64,000 nt of DNA from Paenibacillus sp. CC-CFT747 (GCA_030323305.1 CP106741.1:2701501-2765500); one strand, 5' to 3'. Counted from the first letter of the stretch, positions 1-9,882 are shown. The notes: generated by a model from the letters alone, not told the origin. Translations and numbers: made by a program.

Positions 1-1
1 C

Positions 2-1636
2 ATCCTTAAATCAGGAGACGAAGTCAAGCATCCGAAAGAAAGAATTCGGCATATAGGGCGTGCCTTGGAGGAGCTAGGGCTCCTCGAAATAAATGGTCAT
101 AGCTATTCTCTAACTGAATTCGGCGTTGGGTATTTCCAAAATATTGATCAACAAGAATTGTGGAAGCTGACGGATCGACAAGCCCAGATGCTACGTGGTC
201 ATCTTCAAAAAGCACGGTCCATTCCTGAAGCTAATAAGTTAATAAAAGTAATCAATCAAGCAAGCTCCATTGCAAGGGAGCTTGATGTTTTTACTACTTC
301 CGAATTCCACGAGCGATTTATTAAAAGCATGAACTTGGGTGATGAATGGGGCTCCGTAACCCAAGAGAATCGTACAAAGTTTATGCTGAATTGGTTAGAG
401 GAGCTTAGATATCTCGAAAAATCAAACCAAACCTACCGTTTCATTGAAGATGAGGTGTCAGAAGTGGTAGAGACATTAACCGTGCCGGAGCGATTAGAGC
501 ATATCAAATCCTATATCCAGCATAGCGGATTCATGTATCCAGATGGATTAATAGAGAACTTCTACCTTTCTTTAAAGACGAAGCCTTTTGTCATATTAGC
601 TGGTGTGTCCGGCACGGGGAAAACGAAGTTGGTCAAGTTGTTCGCGGAGGCGCTTGGAGCTACCACGAGGAATGGGCAGTTTGCTCTAATTCCGGTCAGA
701 CCGGATTGGAGTGACCCATCGGACTTGCTTGGCTATAAAGATTTGTCAGGGGCTTTCCGGCCGGGGCGTCTAGCAGAGGTGCTTTGCGAAGCATCCAAGT
801 CCGAAAATCATAATAAGCCCTATTTTATCTGTCTCGATGAGATGAATTTGGCAAGGGTAGAGCACTATTTTAGTGATGTTCTTAGTGTGCTTGAAACACA
901 AAGTTGGTGGAGTGGACGGATCATAACGGATCCGTTGATTCATCGTTCCACACTAACCACGGAAGGGGATCAGGATCAATATGGAGACTTATCCTTCCCG
1001 GATAACGTTTACTTAATTGGAACTGTAAATATGGACGAAACAACTCACCCTTTCAGTAAAAAGGTGTTAGATAGGGCACATACCATCGAGTTCAATTATA
1101 TTAATCTACTCCAATTTCCCGAAACTAGCACGATAGCCCCACCCTTGCCAGCTGTCGCTTCAAATGGTTTTCTAAGGAGCGAATACTTACAATTAGTCGA
1201 TGTCTACGCCGAATCAAAGGAACTAATTACGAAGGTGACGAACCGATTGGTACAAATTAATGCGATATTGGAAGAAATTCATGCTCATGTCGGTTTCCGT
1301 ACCCGTGATGCGGTTTGTTTCTATATGATATATAGTCAACGTTATCAATTATTTACCGAAGATGAGGTTTTGGATCTCCAATTGCTTCAAAAAATCTTGC
1401 CTCGTCTTCAAGGCAGCAGCTCCTCTGTCAAAAAGGTTTTGTTAAAATTAATGAGAGAGTGCTTAGACAGCGCGATTGCCATAAATGAATTAATGGAAGA
1501 TGCCTCCCCTTTATATATAGAACATGGAGGCAATGAGAACCTGTCTAGGGCAAAATATCCACAAAGCGCACGGAAAATTGCCTTTATGCTGCGGAGGTTA
1601 GAAGAAGATGGCTTCACCTCATACTGGTTATCGTAA
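2..1636 (+). CDS. McrB-like AAA+ ATPase (5' end outside window)
   Basis: The reading frame is open to the left edge, so the start lies outside; 544 residues are visible. The first ~40 visible residues look like a winged helix. An AAA+ domain follows: Walker A GVSGTGKT at visible residues 201-208, Walker B FICLDEMN around 275-282, and a GTVNMDETTHPF segment followed by LDRA that fits sensor 1 and an arginine finger. This matches the McrB-type motor family, which translocates DNA for a partner nuclease. The next gene overlaps by 29 bp and encodes that nuclease, so the pair is probably a McrBC-like restriction or defence system. The modified-DNA reader, normally N-terminal, is not visible. Confidence 0.85.
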   Translation: MLKSGDEVKHPKERIRHIGRALEELGLLEINGHSYSLTEFGVGYFQNIDQQELWKLTDRQAQMLRGHLQKARSIPEANKLIKVINQASSIARELDVFTTSEFHERFIKSMNLGDEWGSVTQENRTKFMLNWLEELRYLEKSNQTYRFIEDEVSEVVETLTVPERLEHIKSYIQHSGFMYPDGLIENFYLSLKTKPFVILAGVSGTGKTKLVKLFAEALGATTRNGQFALIPVRPDWSDPSDLLGYKDLSGAFRPGRLAEVLCEASKSENHNKPYFICLDEMNLARVEHYFSDVLSVLETQSWWSGRIITDPLIHRSTLTTEGDQDQYGDLSFPDNVYLIGTVNMDETTHPFSKKVLDRAHTIEFNYINLLQFPETSTIAPPLPAVASNGFLRSEYLQLVDVYAESKELITKVTNRLVQINAILEEIHAHVGFRTRDAVCFYMIYSQRYQLFTEDEVLDLQLLQKILPRLQGSSSSVKKVLLKLMRECLDSAIAINELMEDASPLYIEHGGNENLSRAKYPQSARKIAFMLRRLEEDGFTSYWLS

Positions 1637-4015
1637 TGGAACTGTAGAGCTACTTCGGATAGGAACGAATTTGTTTAATTTATATATCCAAGGGCGGCCG
1701 TTCCACCCGACGGTAGAAACATTACAACTCCATCGGGATGAGTCAGACACATGGGTCGATGCCCATTTTAGTGCGAGCGTTCTCTCGTCTAATTTACAGG
1801 TAGCTTCCATACAAATATTCTCGCCACGGATGTTAGAACTTCGGGCTTGGGGGCAGGGGCAAACCAGCGAACCCCTCTTCTTTGAAACTCAATCTTACGA
1901 GGTAGTAATTGAGAAAAAGCAGGAGTTGCCCATCACTTTTCATCACGAAAGCATTCATTTAAGGCAGGCCGTTAAGCCCCTTGGGAAAATGCTGTTATCC
2001 GGTGTTCTTAATTTCCAGAATGAGGTAGGTCTTACTGAACTGGAGCTTAGGCTTCATGGACAACCTATTTTCCGATTGCAGCTTGAGATATTCCCATCGA
2101 AGATGGATTATAAGCGCGATTATGAAGTTATTTTGCAAGATATAAATGAGCAAATCTATAACCTGTCTTTTGACTTTTTGCGGAAAACGTATCATTTAAC
2201 CGGATTACGAGAAACGAGTCATCAGAGTGTCACGGAATTTTTTTCAATTCTACAGCATGTATTTAAGCAGCTTGTTCAAGCAGTGGATCGGATTAAGAAT
2301 TTTCCACATCATAAGATGCGAAGGGAAAAGAGACAGGTAGATTTCAGTAGAGCGAGAAAGGCCGGGAAGGAAACTATTGCGTACCTCTCTAAAAGACCAG
2401 ATGTCCTCGTCCAGGACGAGATGCTTGGGTTCATCCGTATACAAGACAAAATGCTACTCCCATCCCACGTGCTGGAGTCTAAACGATATGTGGACTATGA
2501 CACTAGTGAGAACCGTTTTGTTCGATGGGTTTTAATCCGAATTGATAACAAACTAAAGCTTCTTCGTGCTCGCTTACAGGATAAGGATCGAACCGTTGAT
2601 CCGTTACTTATGAAAAAGTTAGATCTCATGAAGGCCCAAATTCAACGGCTATTAAAGCATGATTTCTTGAGTGTCGGGGAAATGACTCACATGTCTGTTA
2701 CGTTAGTGCTTCAGATGGCACCTGGATACCAGGAGGTTTATCGATACTATCTGATGCTCATGAAGGGACTTTCGATTCAAGGAGATCTATTCCGTCTTTC
2801 TATGAAGGACTTGGCCCAGCTTTATGAGTATTGGTGCTTCTTAAAAATTCATGATTTATTGAGTCGCAAATATGAGCTATTGAAACAGGATATTATTAAG
2901 GTTAATCGTACTGGTTTGTTTGTTACATTGGGTAAAAGCCAAAAAGCGAAGATGGTTTATCGCAATCCCAGAAACGGGGAAGTCTTTACCCTTTATTACA
3001 ACACTCTACCAAGAGGGGATAGCACCTCTACGCTAGCACAAAGGCCGGACAACGTACTCACTTTGAAGAAGAATGATGCAGCAACAGAGTATAAATACAT
3101 TTTTGATGCCAAATATCGTCTTAATCCGGCCTATGAAGGTACTCCTTATTGGGAGAAATATAAGCAAGCAGGACCAGAGGAAGATGATATTAATACGATG
3201 CATCGCTATCGGGATGCAATTGTATATAGAGATGGGAGACCTGGGGAGCTAGAGCGAAGTATGTTTGGGGCCTATGTGCTGTTTCCTTACCCCGATGAGG
3301 CGAAGTTCCAAGAGCATAAGTTTTATAAAAGTATCCAGCTTGTAAATATTGGGGCGATACCTTTCTTGCCGAATGCGACTAGCCTCATGGACGCTTTCTT
3401 GGATGATATCATTAAGGATAGCCCGGAAAAAGCTTATGAACGCTCAACGCGGCCGCGGGGCACGAAGGAATACTATCAAAATAAATTTTCTGGAAAAAAC
3501 GTCCTTGTTGGATCCCTTAGGGAATCATCCCAACTAGAAATGGCTTTGGAGCATCGTTTCTACCACATGCCTCTCAAGAATATTGAGGATCATAAGCTTT
3601 TGACGCAAATTGAATATATCGCTATGTGCCAATCACGAAAAAAATTTCAAACTGAGGGTAAGACAGGTATCCATTGGTATGGAAGAGTGGTTGACTGGAA
3701 GGTCGTTAGGAGAAGGAGATCATAGAACGTCCCGCTCGCCTCGGTACGGAAGAAGAACTGTACGTTAGGTTTACAATTGAAGAGTGGCTGAAATTACAGC
3801 AGCCCATAGCATTAGGTGGACAAGGCATTTACACCTGTCTTTATACGAGTAAATATATGTTCGATAGAGCACACGAGATCGCAGAATTAAAATTGGAAAA
3901 TGAGGAAGATCTGAAGAAATGGCGCGAGGCACGAAGATCTGGCAAGGTTAAGGTGCAGTTCGACAATGAGCATGTAGATTTGGCGAGGCAGGTTGTGGGG
4001 ATTAGTGTTGAGTGA
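1608..4015 (+). CDS. DUF2357 / McrC-like PD-(D/E)XK nuclease (one frameshift)
   Basis: The ATG at 1608 follows GGAGG at 1592 and overlaps the ATPase gene. The first frame runs to a stop at 3725. The frame from about 3716 to 4015 then gives a further ~97 residues beginning EIIERPARLGTEEELYVRF, which reads as the normal C-terminus of this family; one missing G near 3715 joins them into 802 aa. The N-terminal half resembles DUF2357. The nuclease signature is RPDNVL followed by IFDAKYRL, with D500 and K502 as probable metal and catalytic residues. With the upstream AAA+ motor it would form a McrBC-like DNA-cleaving complex. A genuine -1 recoding is possible, but the G-run error seen throughout the window is the simpler reading. 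Confidence 0.82.
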
Positions 4016-4033
4016 TGATGGAGGTGTATCTTC

Positions 4034-4062
4034 AAACCGATCGAAATATTCGATCGGTTTTT
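4034..4062 (+). terminator. Rho-independent terminator after the McrBC-like pair
   Basis: An 11-bp perfect stem (AAACCGATCGA at 4034-4044 with TCGATCGGTTT at 4050-4060) is followed by a T-run. It lies 18 bp after the reconstructed stop at 4015, which supports that stop as the true gene end. Confidence 0.85.
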
Positions 4063-4096
4063 CCCTTCCCCATCCCTTTCACAAACTTACAAGATA

Positions 4097-4125
4097 TATA
4101 CAAAATATGACAATGCCTCTATAAT
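4097..4125 (+). promoter_or_regulatory. Candidate sigma-A promoter for a truncated secreted-protein gene
   Basis: TATACA at 4097-4102 and TATAAT at 4120-4125 are 17 bp apart, upstream of an AAGGAG ribosome binding site and the ATG at 4156. The -10 is perfect and the -35 matches TTGACA at four of six positions. Confidence 0.45.
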
Positions 4126-4155
4126 AATAAGCACATCATTAGAAGGAGACAAGTT

Positions 4156-4209
4156 ATGAAGAAGTGCTTATTAGCCATTGCCTTATTAGTCACAACGTCC
4201 TATCAGTGA
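4156..4209 (+). pseudogene. Truncated signal-peptide start (gene remnant)
   Basis: A good ribosome binding site (AGAAGGAGAC) precedes an ATG encoding MKKCLLAIALLVTTSYQ and then a stop. This is the start of a secreted protein cut off after its hydrophobic core. The sequence after about 4195 is more GC-rich and unrelated, so a deletion or insertion junction probably lies near 4195-4205. Confidence 0.5.
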
Positions 4210-4518
4210 AATGGTCCGTCGCGGTGAGTTACTGGAAAGTCAGATGGATACCGATTGGACGATTACTGGCTCGACCTGTCGTCCCGCGAGGAGATTCACT
4301 CGAACATCGAGGGTGCCGGCGGTTATAGACGAACGAAGGGAGCCAAATTAAAAAGAACCAATATATTTCTTTATCGCTCTCTGGTTCAATGGTGACAAAG
4401 GGCTGTCACGCTTATCTTGCTCACTACCTTAGGTTGAAAAAGAAATGATTGCTATTGCATCTGTCCACTTTTCAGACACGTTATTGTACGTAGACGGCAC
4501 TTAAAGGCGGTGTTTAAC
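4210..4518. other. Gene-free stretch with an unidentified coding scrap
   Basis: The first ~130 bases are GC-rich and read as a broken coding segment (EMVRRGELLESQMDTDW) that I cannot assign. The rest is AT-rich with a short perfect hairpin, GTGACA/TGTCAC at 4391-4408. I see no complete gene here. Confidence 0.35.
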
Positions 4519-4935
4519 ATGTACGTACTCGTCAATTGTACCAAATTAGAACAGGATTTTGCATATACGGTTAAAGAAATGTATCAGAAATCTACCCTAT
4601 TCCGTAAGGCTGTGAGGTATATTGAGAAAGAAGGGTACGATGACTGGTTTGTTCTCTCGGCTAAATATGGCCTGTTGCACAAACACCAAACTATTGAGCC
4701 GTATGAGATGACGCTGAATAGCATGAATAATTCGGTACAAAAGAAAGAATGGGCCAAGAACGTTGCGGATCAGATAAAGGCTTTCAGTCTAAACAGAGTA
4801 GACTTTTACGCCGGTGCGAATTATAGACAGCATCTAAAGCCGCTGTTAGAACTGAGCGGGATCCAGTGCCGTGTTCCTCTGCAGGGGCAAGGAATCGGCC
4901 AGCAGTTGCAGTTTTTTACGAATAATTCACAGTGA
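4519..4935 (+). CDS. DUF6884-like protein
   Basis: The start is ATG 4519 after GGCGGTG; a GTG nine bases upstream is less well placed. The 138-aa product shows the pattern of DUF6884-type proteins: an LVNCTK start, a central WFVLSAKYGLLHKH segment, IEPYEMTL and a WAKNVADQI helix. This family resembles the YaaA fold and is often found in mobile or defence regions, but its biochemical role is not established. It overlaps the next small gene by 4 bp and sits at the beginning of the AT-rich island after the restriction system. Confidence 0.6.
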   Translation: MYVLVNCTKLEQDFAYTVKEMYQKSTLFRKAVRYIEKEGYDDWFVLSAKYGLLHKHQTIEPYEMTLNSMNNSVQKKEWAKNVADQIKAFSLNRVDFYAGANYRQHLKPLLELSGIQCRVPLQGQGIGQQLQFFTNNSQ

Positions 4936-5141
4936 AGGAAAGCAAGCACCGGATCGAGAAACTCAGTGAGGCTCAAAAAATAATTCCAACTGATGCCGTT
5001 AAAATAAAGGAATATAAGGAAGATGAAGGTAGGTATGTAGTACAGTATGAAAGCAAACTTTTGGCTGTTAGATTAAAGGATTACTATGAGTCCGCTAAGG
5101 ATCTAGGCTTAACACAGACATTCCAGGGACATTTAATGTAA
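4932..5141 (+). CDS. Small charged protein of unknown function
   Basis: A 69-aa product starts at GTG 4932 and overlaps the upstream stop in a GTGA arrangement, implying translational coupling with the DUF6884-like gene. It is rich in lysine and glutamate with no signal peptide or membrane segment. I do not recognise a family. The coupling is the main evidence that it is real. Confidence 0.4.
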   Translation: MKESKHRIEKLSEAQKIIPTDAVKIKEYKEDEGRYVVQYESKLLAVRLKDYYESAKDLGLTQTFQGHLM

Positions 5142-5296
5142 TCTTGAAGCATGATTCTAAGGGGGATATTTTCCGTAGTTATTGGTACTGGAAGTAAACC
5201 ATAAAATTCGTTAACAGTGTCCATTGTTGCAAGGACTGCTCTTAAAGCCGTTTGGAGTTTCCAAATACGTATCGGACCAATGGGAGGGTGTTTTGA

Positions 5297-5725
5297 TTGG
5301 CTAAGTTTTTAAATGGATTATTGGGGAATTACACCGAATTATCGACTCAAGAACTGAAGTCCCAGTATGGCGTCTATTTAATGCCTGAGGAGAAAATAAC
5401 AACAGGGTTTAAGTTGATTAGGGATAGCTTCATCATTACTGATCATCGAATAATTTTAATCGACCATCAAGGGGTGACTGGTAAAAAGACGAGAGTGGCG
5501 TCAATCGACCTTGATTCCATTTATGATGTATCTATGGAAACAGCGGGTACAGGATTCGATGATAGTGAGATGACTATTCATTATATAACGTCACCGTACT
5601 ATAAATCCAACAATGTGAGCACTTCGTCGTATAAATTTGAATTTGGGAAAAAATTTAATGTTCAACCTTTTTATGTTGCGATCCAGACCATAGCCAGTCA
5701 AAATCGTAAACGAATTAATAATTAG
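5297..5725 (+). CDS. Bacterial PH-domain protein
   Basis: TTG 5297 is chosen because GGGAGGGTG lies directly upstream and no ATG fits. The 142-aa product has the alternating beta pattern of bacterial PH-like domains, with FIITDHRIILIDHQG and the motif VASIDLDSIYDVSMET typical of this fold. Such proteins are usually cytosolic with roles that are poorly known. It is monocistronic and convergent with the small membrane protein on the other strand; a weak hairpin with T-rich loops near 5728-5770 lies between them. Confidence 0.6.
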   Translation: MAKFLNGLLGNYTELSTQELKSQYGVYLMPEEKITTGFKLIRDSFIITDHRIILIDHQGVTGKKTRVASIDLDSIYDVSMETAGTGFDDSEMTIHYITSPYYKSNNVSTSSYKFEFGKKFNVQPFYVAIQTIASQNRKRINN

Positions 5726-5985
5726 CAAAAAGTCCCGAAAACTGAATTCTTTTTTCTCGGGGTTCTTTTTTGTTGAAGTAAACCTTTTAGGTAGTAGACG
5801 CTGGTTAAAGTAGGGAATAAATAAAGCCCTAGTGAGGTGCTTCTGGAAAAAAACAATCCCAAACAGGCAAAGGCATACGTCCCTAACCAGAGTAGCCACA
5901 TAGCCCTCAAGTTCAGCATATTGAGCAAGCGATAACTGCCTTTAAAAATGCCTACAACAGACAAAATAAACCCCACAAAAAACAA
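5722..5985 (-). CDS. Small putative membrane protein
   Basis: An 87-aa product with two or three hydrophobic segments (VGFILSVVGIFKG, AMWLLWLGTYAFACLGLFF, LYLFPTLTSVYYL) and a basic C-terminus. The first codon of the open frame is TTG with no close ribosome binding site. An ATG at 5990 would fit if one base is missing from the T6 run just after it. The family is not recognised. It overlaps the end of the PH gene by 4 bp on the opposite strand. Confidence 0.35.
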   Translation of the reverse strand: MFFVGFILSVVGIFKGSYRLLNMLNLRAMWLLWLGTYAFACLGLFFSRSTSLGLYLFPTLTSVYYLKGLLQQKRTPRKKNSVFGTFC

Positions 5986-6200
5986 GTCATCGATAAATTC
6001 TCTAAACCTTTCACTTCATTCCTCGAGATCCTTGTTGTCTGTTCTATTATAAGGTTTATTAAAGTGATTGTTCCAGGTAATAGAAGGGAAATGTCATGAT
6101 CTGTCGAATTATTTTCTTGGAAAAATAATGATGTTTAAAAGTTGTCTTGAACTAACTCGGATACAACAGGCATATTATTTTAAAAGAGATGTGGTAGAAA

Positions 6201-7200
6201 ATGGATACACAAACCGCATTTGGTCTTGATCTCGGTGGTGCAACTACTCAAAATTCATCATTAGTGAGGGCAGACAGGATTAATAACAATATTTTATTAA
6301 CTATTTATGATAAACATGCCTTCAATGAAAAACATTCAAACAAGCAATTAGATACAAATATTGAAAACGAAATTTCTTTAATAAAGGAAATGATGTACAG
6401 GGCAAGTGTATATATAGATATTCCATTAGATACACAGGACCTACCTTATAACTTTTATAGCTTTCAAAAAAGAAGTTTTTATGGGAAACAAAACAAAGAG
6501 CAATAGACTTCGCATTAGAAGGAAAACCGCCATATGGTGATGCAATTGGTTTACTCGTTTCACGATTTAATTATTTGCTTAACAAAATTGGCACATTAAA
6601 AGTTGGTAATTGTATTTTTGAAACATATCCCAAAGCCTTTTTAAGAAATTTTTATGGTTTTTACGATGTGAACATTACAGCAATTCAAAGAGAAATGATC
6701 AAAATAAAAATGCGCTACAAGCTTAATTCTATTAAATCTTGTGCGGTATATTATAATGGCTGGATGGGCATGCATGATAGTGATGAAAAAAACAACAAAA
6801 TAATCATAGCTTAGCCAATATTATTAAAGATTTTGACTTAGTTCCTCTTAATCAGAAAGCTGCCTTCCAAATTAATGATGATGAATTTGATGCATTAATT
6901 TGTGCTATAATTGGGGTTTTACCTAAAAGCCTAACTCTCTGTGATGATGAACTAAATAAGTATATTACAGAAATAATTAAAAAGAGAACTAGTTACGTTA
7001 GTTATAGTAATAGTTCGAGAATTTTATTAAAGGACGGCTATATAATAAACACAAATGCACCGAAAGGTTTTGTACTAAGCAAATTAAACATCAAGCAATT
7101 AAATTTTAAATTTTACGTCACAAGAAAAGGAAACACTAAAGGGATTAATCAAAGTATAGTTTCAACTCTCAAGGAATATAAGGATCAAAAGCATACATAA
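6201..7200 (+). CDS. DUF429-like RNase H-fold protein (two frameshifts)
   Basis: Three frames join into 333 aa if one T is restored near 6478 and one A near 6790, both in homopolymers. The N-terminus MDTQTAFGLDLGGATTQ is an RNase H-type first strand. Later segments ETYPKAFLRNFYG and DEFDALICAIIGVL match the conserved C-terminal pattern of DUF429-like predicted nucleases. No start-proximal ribosome binding site is strong (GTGGTAGAAA). The gene is very AT-rich compared with the core of the window, which suggests recent transfer. Function beyond the fold is unknown; a frame-broken real pseudogene cannot be excluded. Confidence 0.5.
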
Positions 7201-7504
7201 ATCACTTAAATATATTGGGCGGCTCTATAATCAGAAACAATTCCAAGTATCATGTGCTTAAGAATGTAATGCGTACTATGTTTATTTAACCTAACACACA
7301 GGCTTTATAGCAGTGTAAGTTCCCCACTACAACCCCCCTGTTTTTTTAATTAAGCTAAACATCACTACATCTTAATTTTCTGCGATCACCACTCAGGCCA
7401 TGTTAAGTGAGGAGAGAAAATAAAGAAGGACATTAGTTTTATTGTCAACCATTGTCCTTTGATTGCCGGCTAAAGATGGGTATGTAGTGTATTACCAACT
7501 TTTG

Positions 7505-7537
7505 AAAAGGTATGGTGCTGGTACCATTACCTTTTTT
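7505..7537 (+). terminator. Terminator-like hairpin
   Basis: AAAAGGTA and TGGT (7505-7516) pair with ACCA and TACCTTTT (7523-7535) with one bulge, followed by Ts. It is about 300 bases after the DUF429-like gene and abuts the end of the decayed recombinase on the opposite strand. Confidence 0.6.
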
Positions 7538-7850
7538 ATGTTATTAAGTTAAAGACCAAATCGATGGCTGCATTATTATCAAACAAAGTCGCTTTTTTAT
7601 ATATCTTTGCAATGAATCAGAACTCTTATGTCTCGTCTGCTTCATAATCTGATGCTCTTACTTTCCGGCTTTTGTAGCTTGTGAACAAAATCCACTTCGC
7701 AAGCTATGTGCCCCTCATCGTTGCGGATCAAGACCAACAGCCTCACAGCTATTCTTCACGACCATCCGAACAACTGGGGAGTTAATCTCTCCATGATGTT
7801 TCCATGTCGATCTATTCTTCTAAATAACGGCCCTTCCATAAGGCCTGACG
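7536..7850 (-). pseudogene. Tyrosine recombinase (integrase) C-terminal remnant
   Basis: On the minus strand, in shifting frames, I read GPLFRRIDRHGN, then VVRMVVKNSCEAVGLDPQR, then AHSLRSGF, then EHQIMKQTRHKS, then a tail ending with DNNAAI and a stop at 7536-7538. These are the C-terminal hallmarks of tyrosine site-specific recombinases: the H-x-L-R box, the later H in QTRH, and the RYI tail, where the catalytic tyrosine is kept (SLQRYI). At least two frameshifts and two in-frame stops are present and the N-terminal domain is missing, so it is a relic. It marks past integration activity in this island. Confidence 0.65.
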
Positions 7851-8127
7851 TAGTAACCTAATTTTTCGAAACTTCGAACTATCCCATAAGGAAGGGAAAC
7901 ATCCTGTACTTGACCCTAAACCACTAGAAGTTAATTTTTTACATTACAATAAACTTGATGAAGGAAGCATTGACAGTACATATGATACTGATAAATCCAA
8001 TGTTTAAAATATGCTACTTCAAGCGCAACAAAAAGAAAATGATTCATTAAAAGATGATGAGATCAACAGCATGGATAGTTCATACTTTTCTGATCCAATT
8101 ACGTTATTGAAATTCCTAGGTGGGTAA
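7849..8127 (+). pseudogene. Unassigned coding remnant with an in-frame stop
   Basis: One plus-strand frame is open from 7849 to a stop at 8125 apart from a single TAA at 8005. It reads as a soluble, acidic protein segment (HPVLDPKPLEVNFLHYNK; then a helical, charged stretch ending FLGG). It has no start codon with a ribosome binding site. I do not recognise it. It may be the end of a gene whose front was removed when the recombinase decayed. Confidence 0.35.
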
Positions 8128-8208
8128 TAACGGTAACCTGTTTAGTGGAAGCGACAAACAGTTAATAGCTAGTCCCTTTAAAAACTATTATTTTAAGGAG
8201 TGTAATGT

Positions 8209-9052
8209 TTGATAACCGCTGATATTTCTGAATTTAAAAATACTTATTCCGGATTGAACGGAACTAATGTACAGATTAATATTTCAAAACTAGATCTAAT
8301 TAGATGTGTGATGACAGTAGGTCACAAAGATTTTTACTCTTTTAAACAAGCTGGTTTAATTAGAATTGCCGAACTTTTCTTTAAAGCACTTGGAAATTTG
8401 GAATATGAAGATGAGTATCTGAGATTGTCTGAAAGATTTTGGGGATTAGAACAAAGTGAAATGGTACCTGTATCCTACCATCTTGGTCAAGGGTTAACAA
8501 AGGCACTGGCAGAAAAGCTATTAGCTATTAGATGGTTGATTCATTTGAAAAAATTCGATGGCAAGGTTTCACTTCACAACAAAGGAACCATAAATTCAAA
8601 GATAAAATTATATAATTGTACCAAGAAAGTCGATTCAAGCTGACTTAATAGGTTTTGACAGACAAAACAGAGCGCATGTATTTGAATCGAAGGGAAGATC
8701 AGGAGGATTTAATAAAGGCGAAATGCAGCATGCAATTAATCAGGTTTCCCAGGTCCAATTAATAAATGGTGTTAAACCGGAAACTAAAGTCGCGTGTTAC
8801 TTTGACATGTCAGAAAAGATAAATGGTACAATAATAGACCCAGACGACATGGATAGTCTTGGGGTGAGTATTGATTTAGACATTGAGGATGTTATTTTGC
8901 ATTACTACCGGTTTTTCATTGAAGAAGATCTAGGCAATCTTTTTAAACAAATAAAGGTTGAAGGTAAAGTTTATAATATAATACCTGTTGTTAATTCCGT
9001 GTACTATGGGATTGAACATAATTTGTTACGATTAATAAAAGAGAAAAAATAG
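8209..9052 (+). CDS. Probable PD-(D/E)XK nuclease-like protein (one frameshift)
   Basis: The start is TTG 8209, eight bases after AAGGAG at 8195; the nearby ATG 8205 meets an immediate stop. Removing one extra A at about 8638 joins two frames into 280 aa. The joined region reads ADLIGFDRQNRAHVFESKGR followed by an AINQVSQV helix. D, then E-S-K about 14 residues later, then a Q-containing helix, is the layout of the PD-(D/E)XK nuclease core. The N-terminal half is helical and unassigned. I do not recognise the family. The gene is AT-rich and lies beside an integrase relic, so a defence or mobile role is plausible but inferred. Confidence 0.5.
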
Positions 9053-9060
9053 AGCGCATA

Positions 9061-9465
9061 TTGGAGAGACAAGAAAGTAACTATTTTGAGAATCAAGGAA
9101 GAGAAACTTTTAAATATTCGATAGGGATTGATGGCATTATCTTGATTCAAGATGACCAAGAAATAATAGAAATAAAGGATCGGAGTAGTTTGGAATTAGA
9201 TTTAGTTTTATCAAGTATTGGGAAAAAGTTCTTTATTGATTACTATGATAAATTAAAAGATGATAAATTAACTTATAAGGAGATTGTTGATAGTTTACCT
9301 TCTTCTTTTAAGAGGAAGTCTAAGGTCTCAAGAGTTTCTAATTCTAAGAGAATTTTTCGCCAAGGCCTGCAGATAGAAGCCCTGAAAAATATCATAAACT
9401 CTAAAAGAATTGATAGTAAAACAAGACAGACCGCAAGGGGATTTTTGGAGAAGGAACTTCTCTAA
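9061..9465 (+). CDS. Unknown 134-aa protein beside the nuclease-like gene
   Basis: An open frame from TTG 9061, only 8 bp after the nuclease-like gene, so co-transcription is likely. It has a short beta-rich N-terminus (YSIGIDGIILIQDDQEIIEI) and a basic helical C-terminus (FKRKSKVSRVSNSKRIFRQG). That charge distribution suggests nucleic-acid binding, but I do not recognise a family. Base composition matches its partner. Confidence 0.4.
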   Translation: MERQESNYFENQGRETFKYSIGIDGIILIQDDQEIIEIKDRSSLELDLVLSSIGKKFFIDYYDKLKDDKLTYKEIVDSLPSSFKRKSKVSRVSNSKRIFRQGLQIEALKNIINSKRIDSKTRQTARGFLEKELL

Positions 9466-9703
9466 TCTGATAATACGCAAAATAATAGATATATAGTTTG
9501 GGGACGAATTGGGGACGAAAGCGGTCATTTTGATCAAGACAGCAACCAAATAGAACCATACGAGAATGGATAAAACCCTTATAAATCAAGGTTTTATCCC
9601 ACCATGGCGAATGGGAACCAATTATCCTGTGTTCCCGCATACAGTGCATGTGAAGGCGGTAGTTTCTTAGGTTTATAAGGGTATAGGTAACTGTAAATAA
9701 CGA
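9466..9703. other. Gene-free stretch at the island edge
   Basis: The frame at 9490-9530 reads SLGTNWGRKRSF before a stop, which recalls the C-terminal tails of some phage integrases but is too short to assign. ACCCTTATAAA at 9579 and TTTATAAGGGT at 9671 form an 11-bp inverted repeat spaced by about 80 bases. Base composition changes from AT-rich to GC-rich just beyond this stretch, so it may be the right edge of the island. Confidence 0.3.
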
Positions 9704-9755
9704 AGGGCAATGCGGAGACGGACCATCGTAGGGTCTGATTCTGCACTGCCCTTTT
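9704..9755 (+). terminator. Terminator-like hairpin before the polysaccharide locus
   Basis: AGGGCAATGCGGA at 9704 pairs imperfectly with TCTGCACTGCCCT ending at 9751, enclosing a second short stem (GGACC/GGGTC), and is followed by T5. It may terminate the island transcript or act in the leader of the downstream locus. Confidence 0.5.
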
Positions 9756-9882
9756 TGGTTTGCCGGATTTCCCGAAGAGGGACTATAGTCCTTCCTTTCG
9801 ACTGATCCTATCAGACCGTGTCGAAATAAGGGGGAATTTATTACTATCGAAACATGTACCATTCCTGTACTAAATTTTTGGG

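Noticed and set aside
3349..3537. Plus-strand open frame within the McrC-like nuclease
   Set aside because: It overlaps a strongly supported coding frame and has no independent signals.
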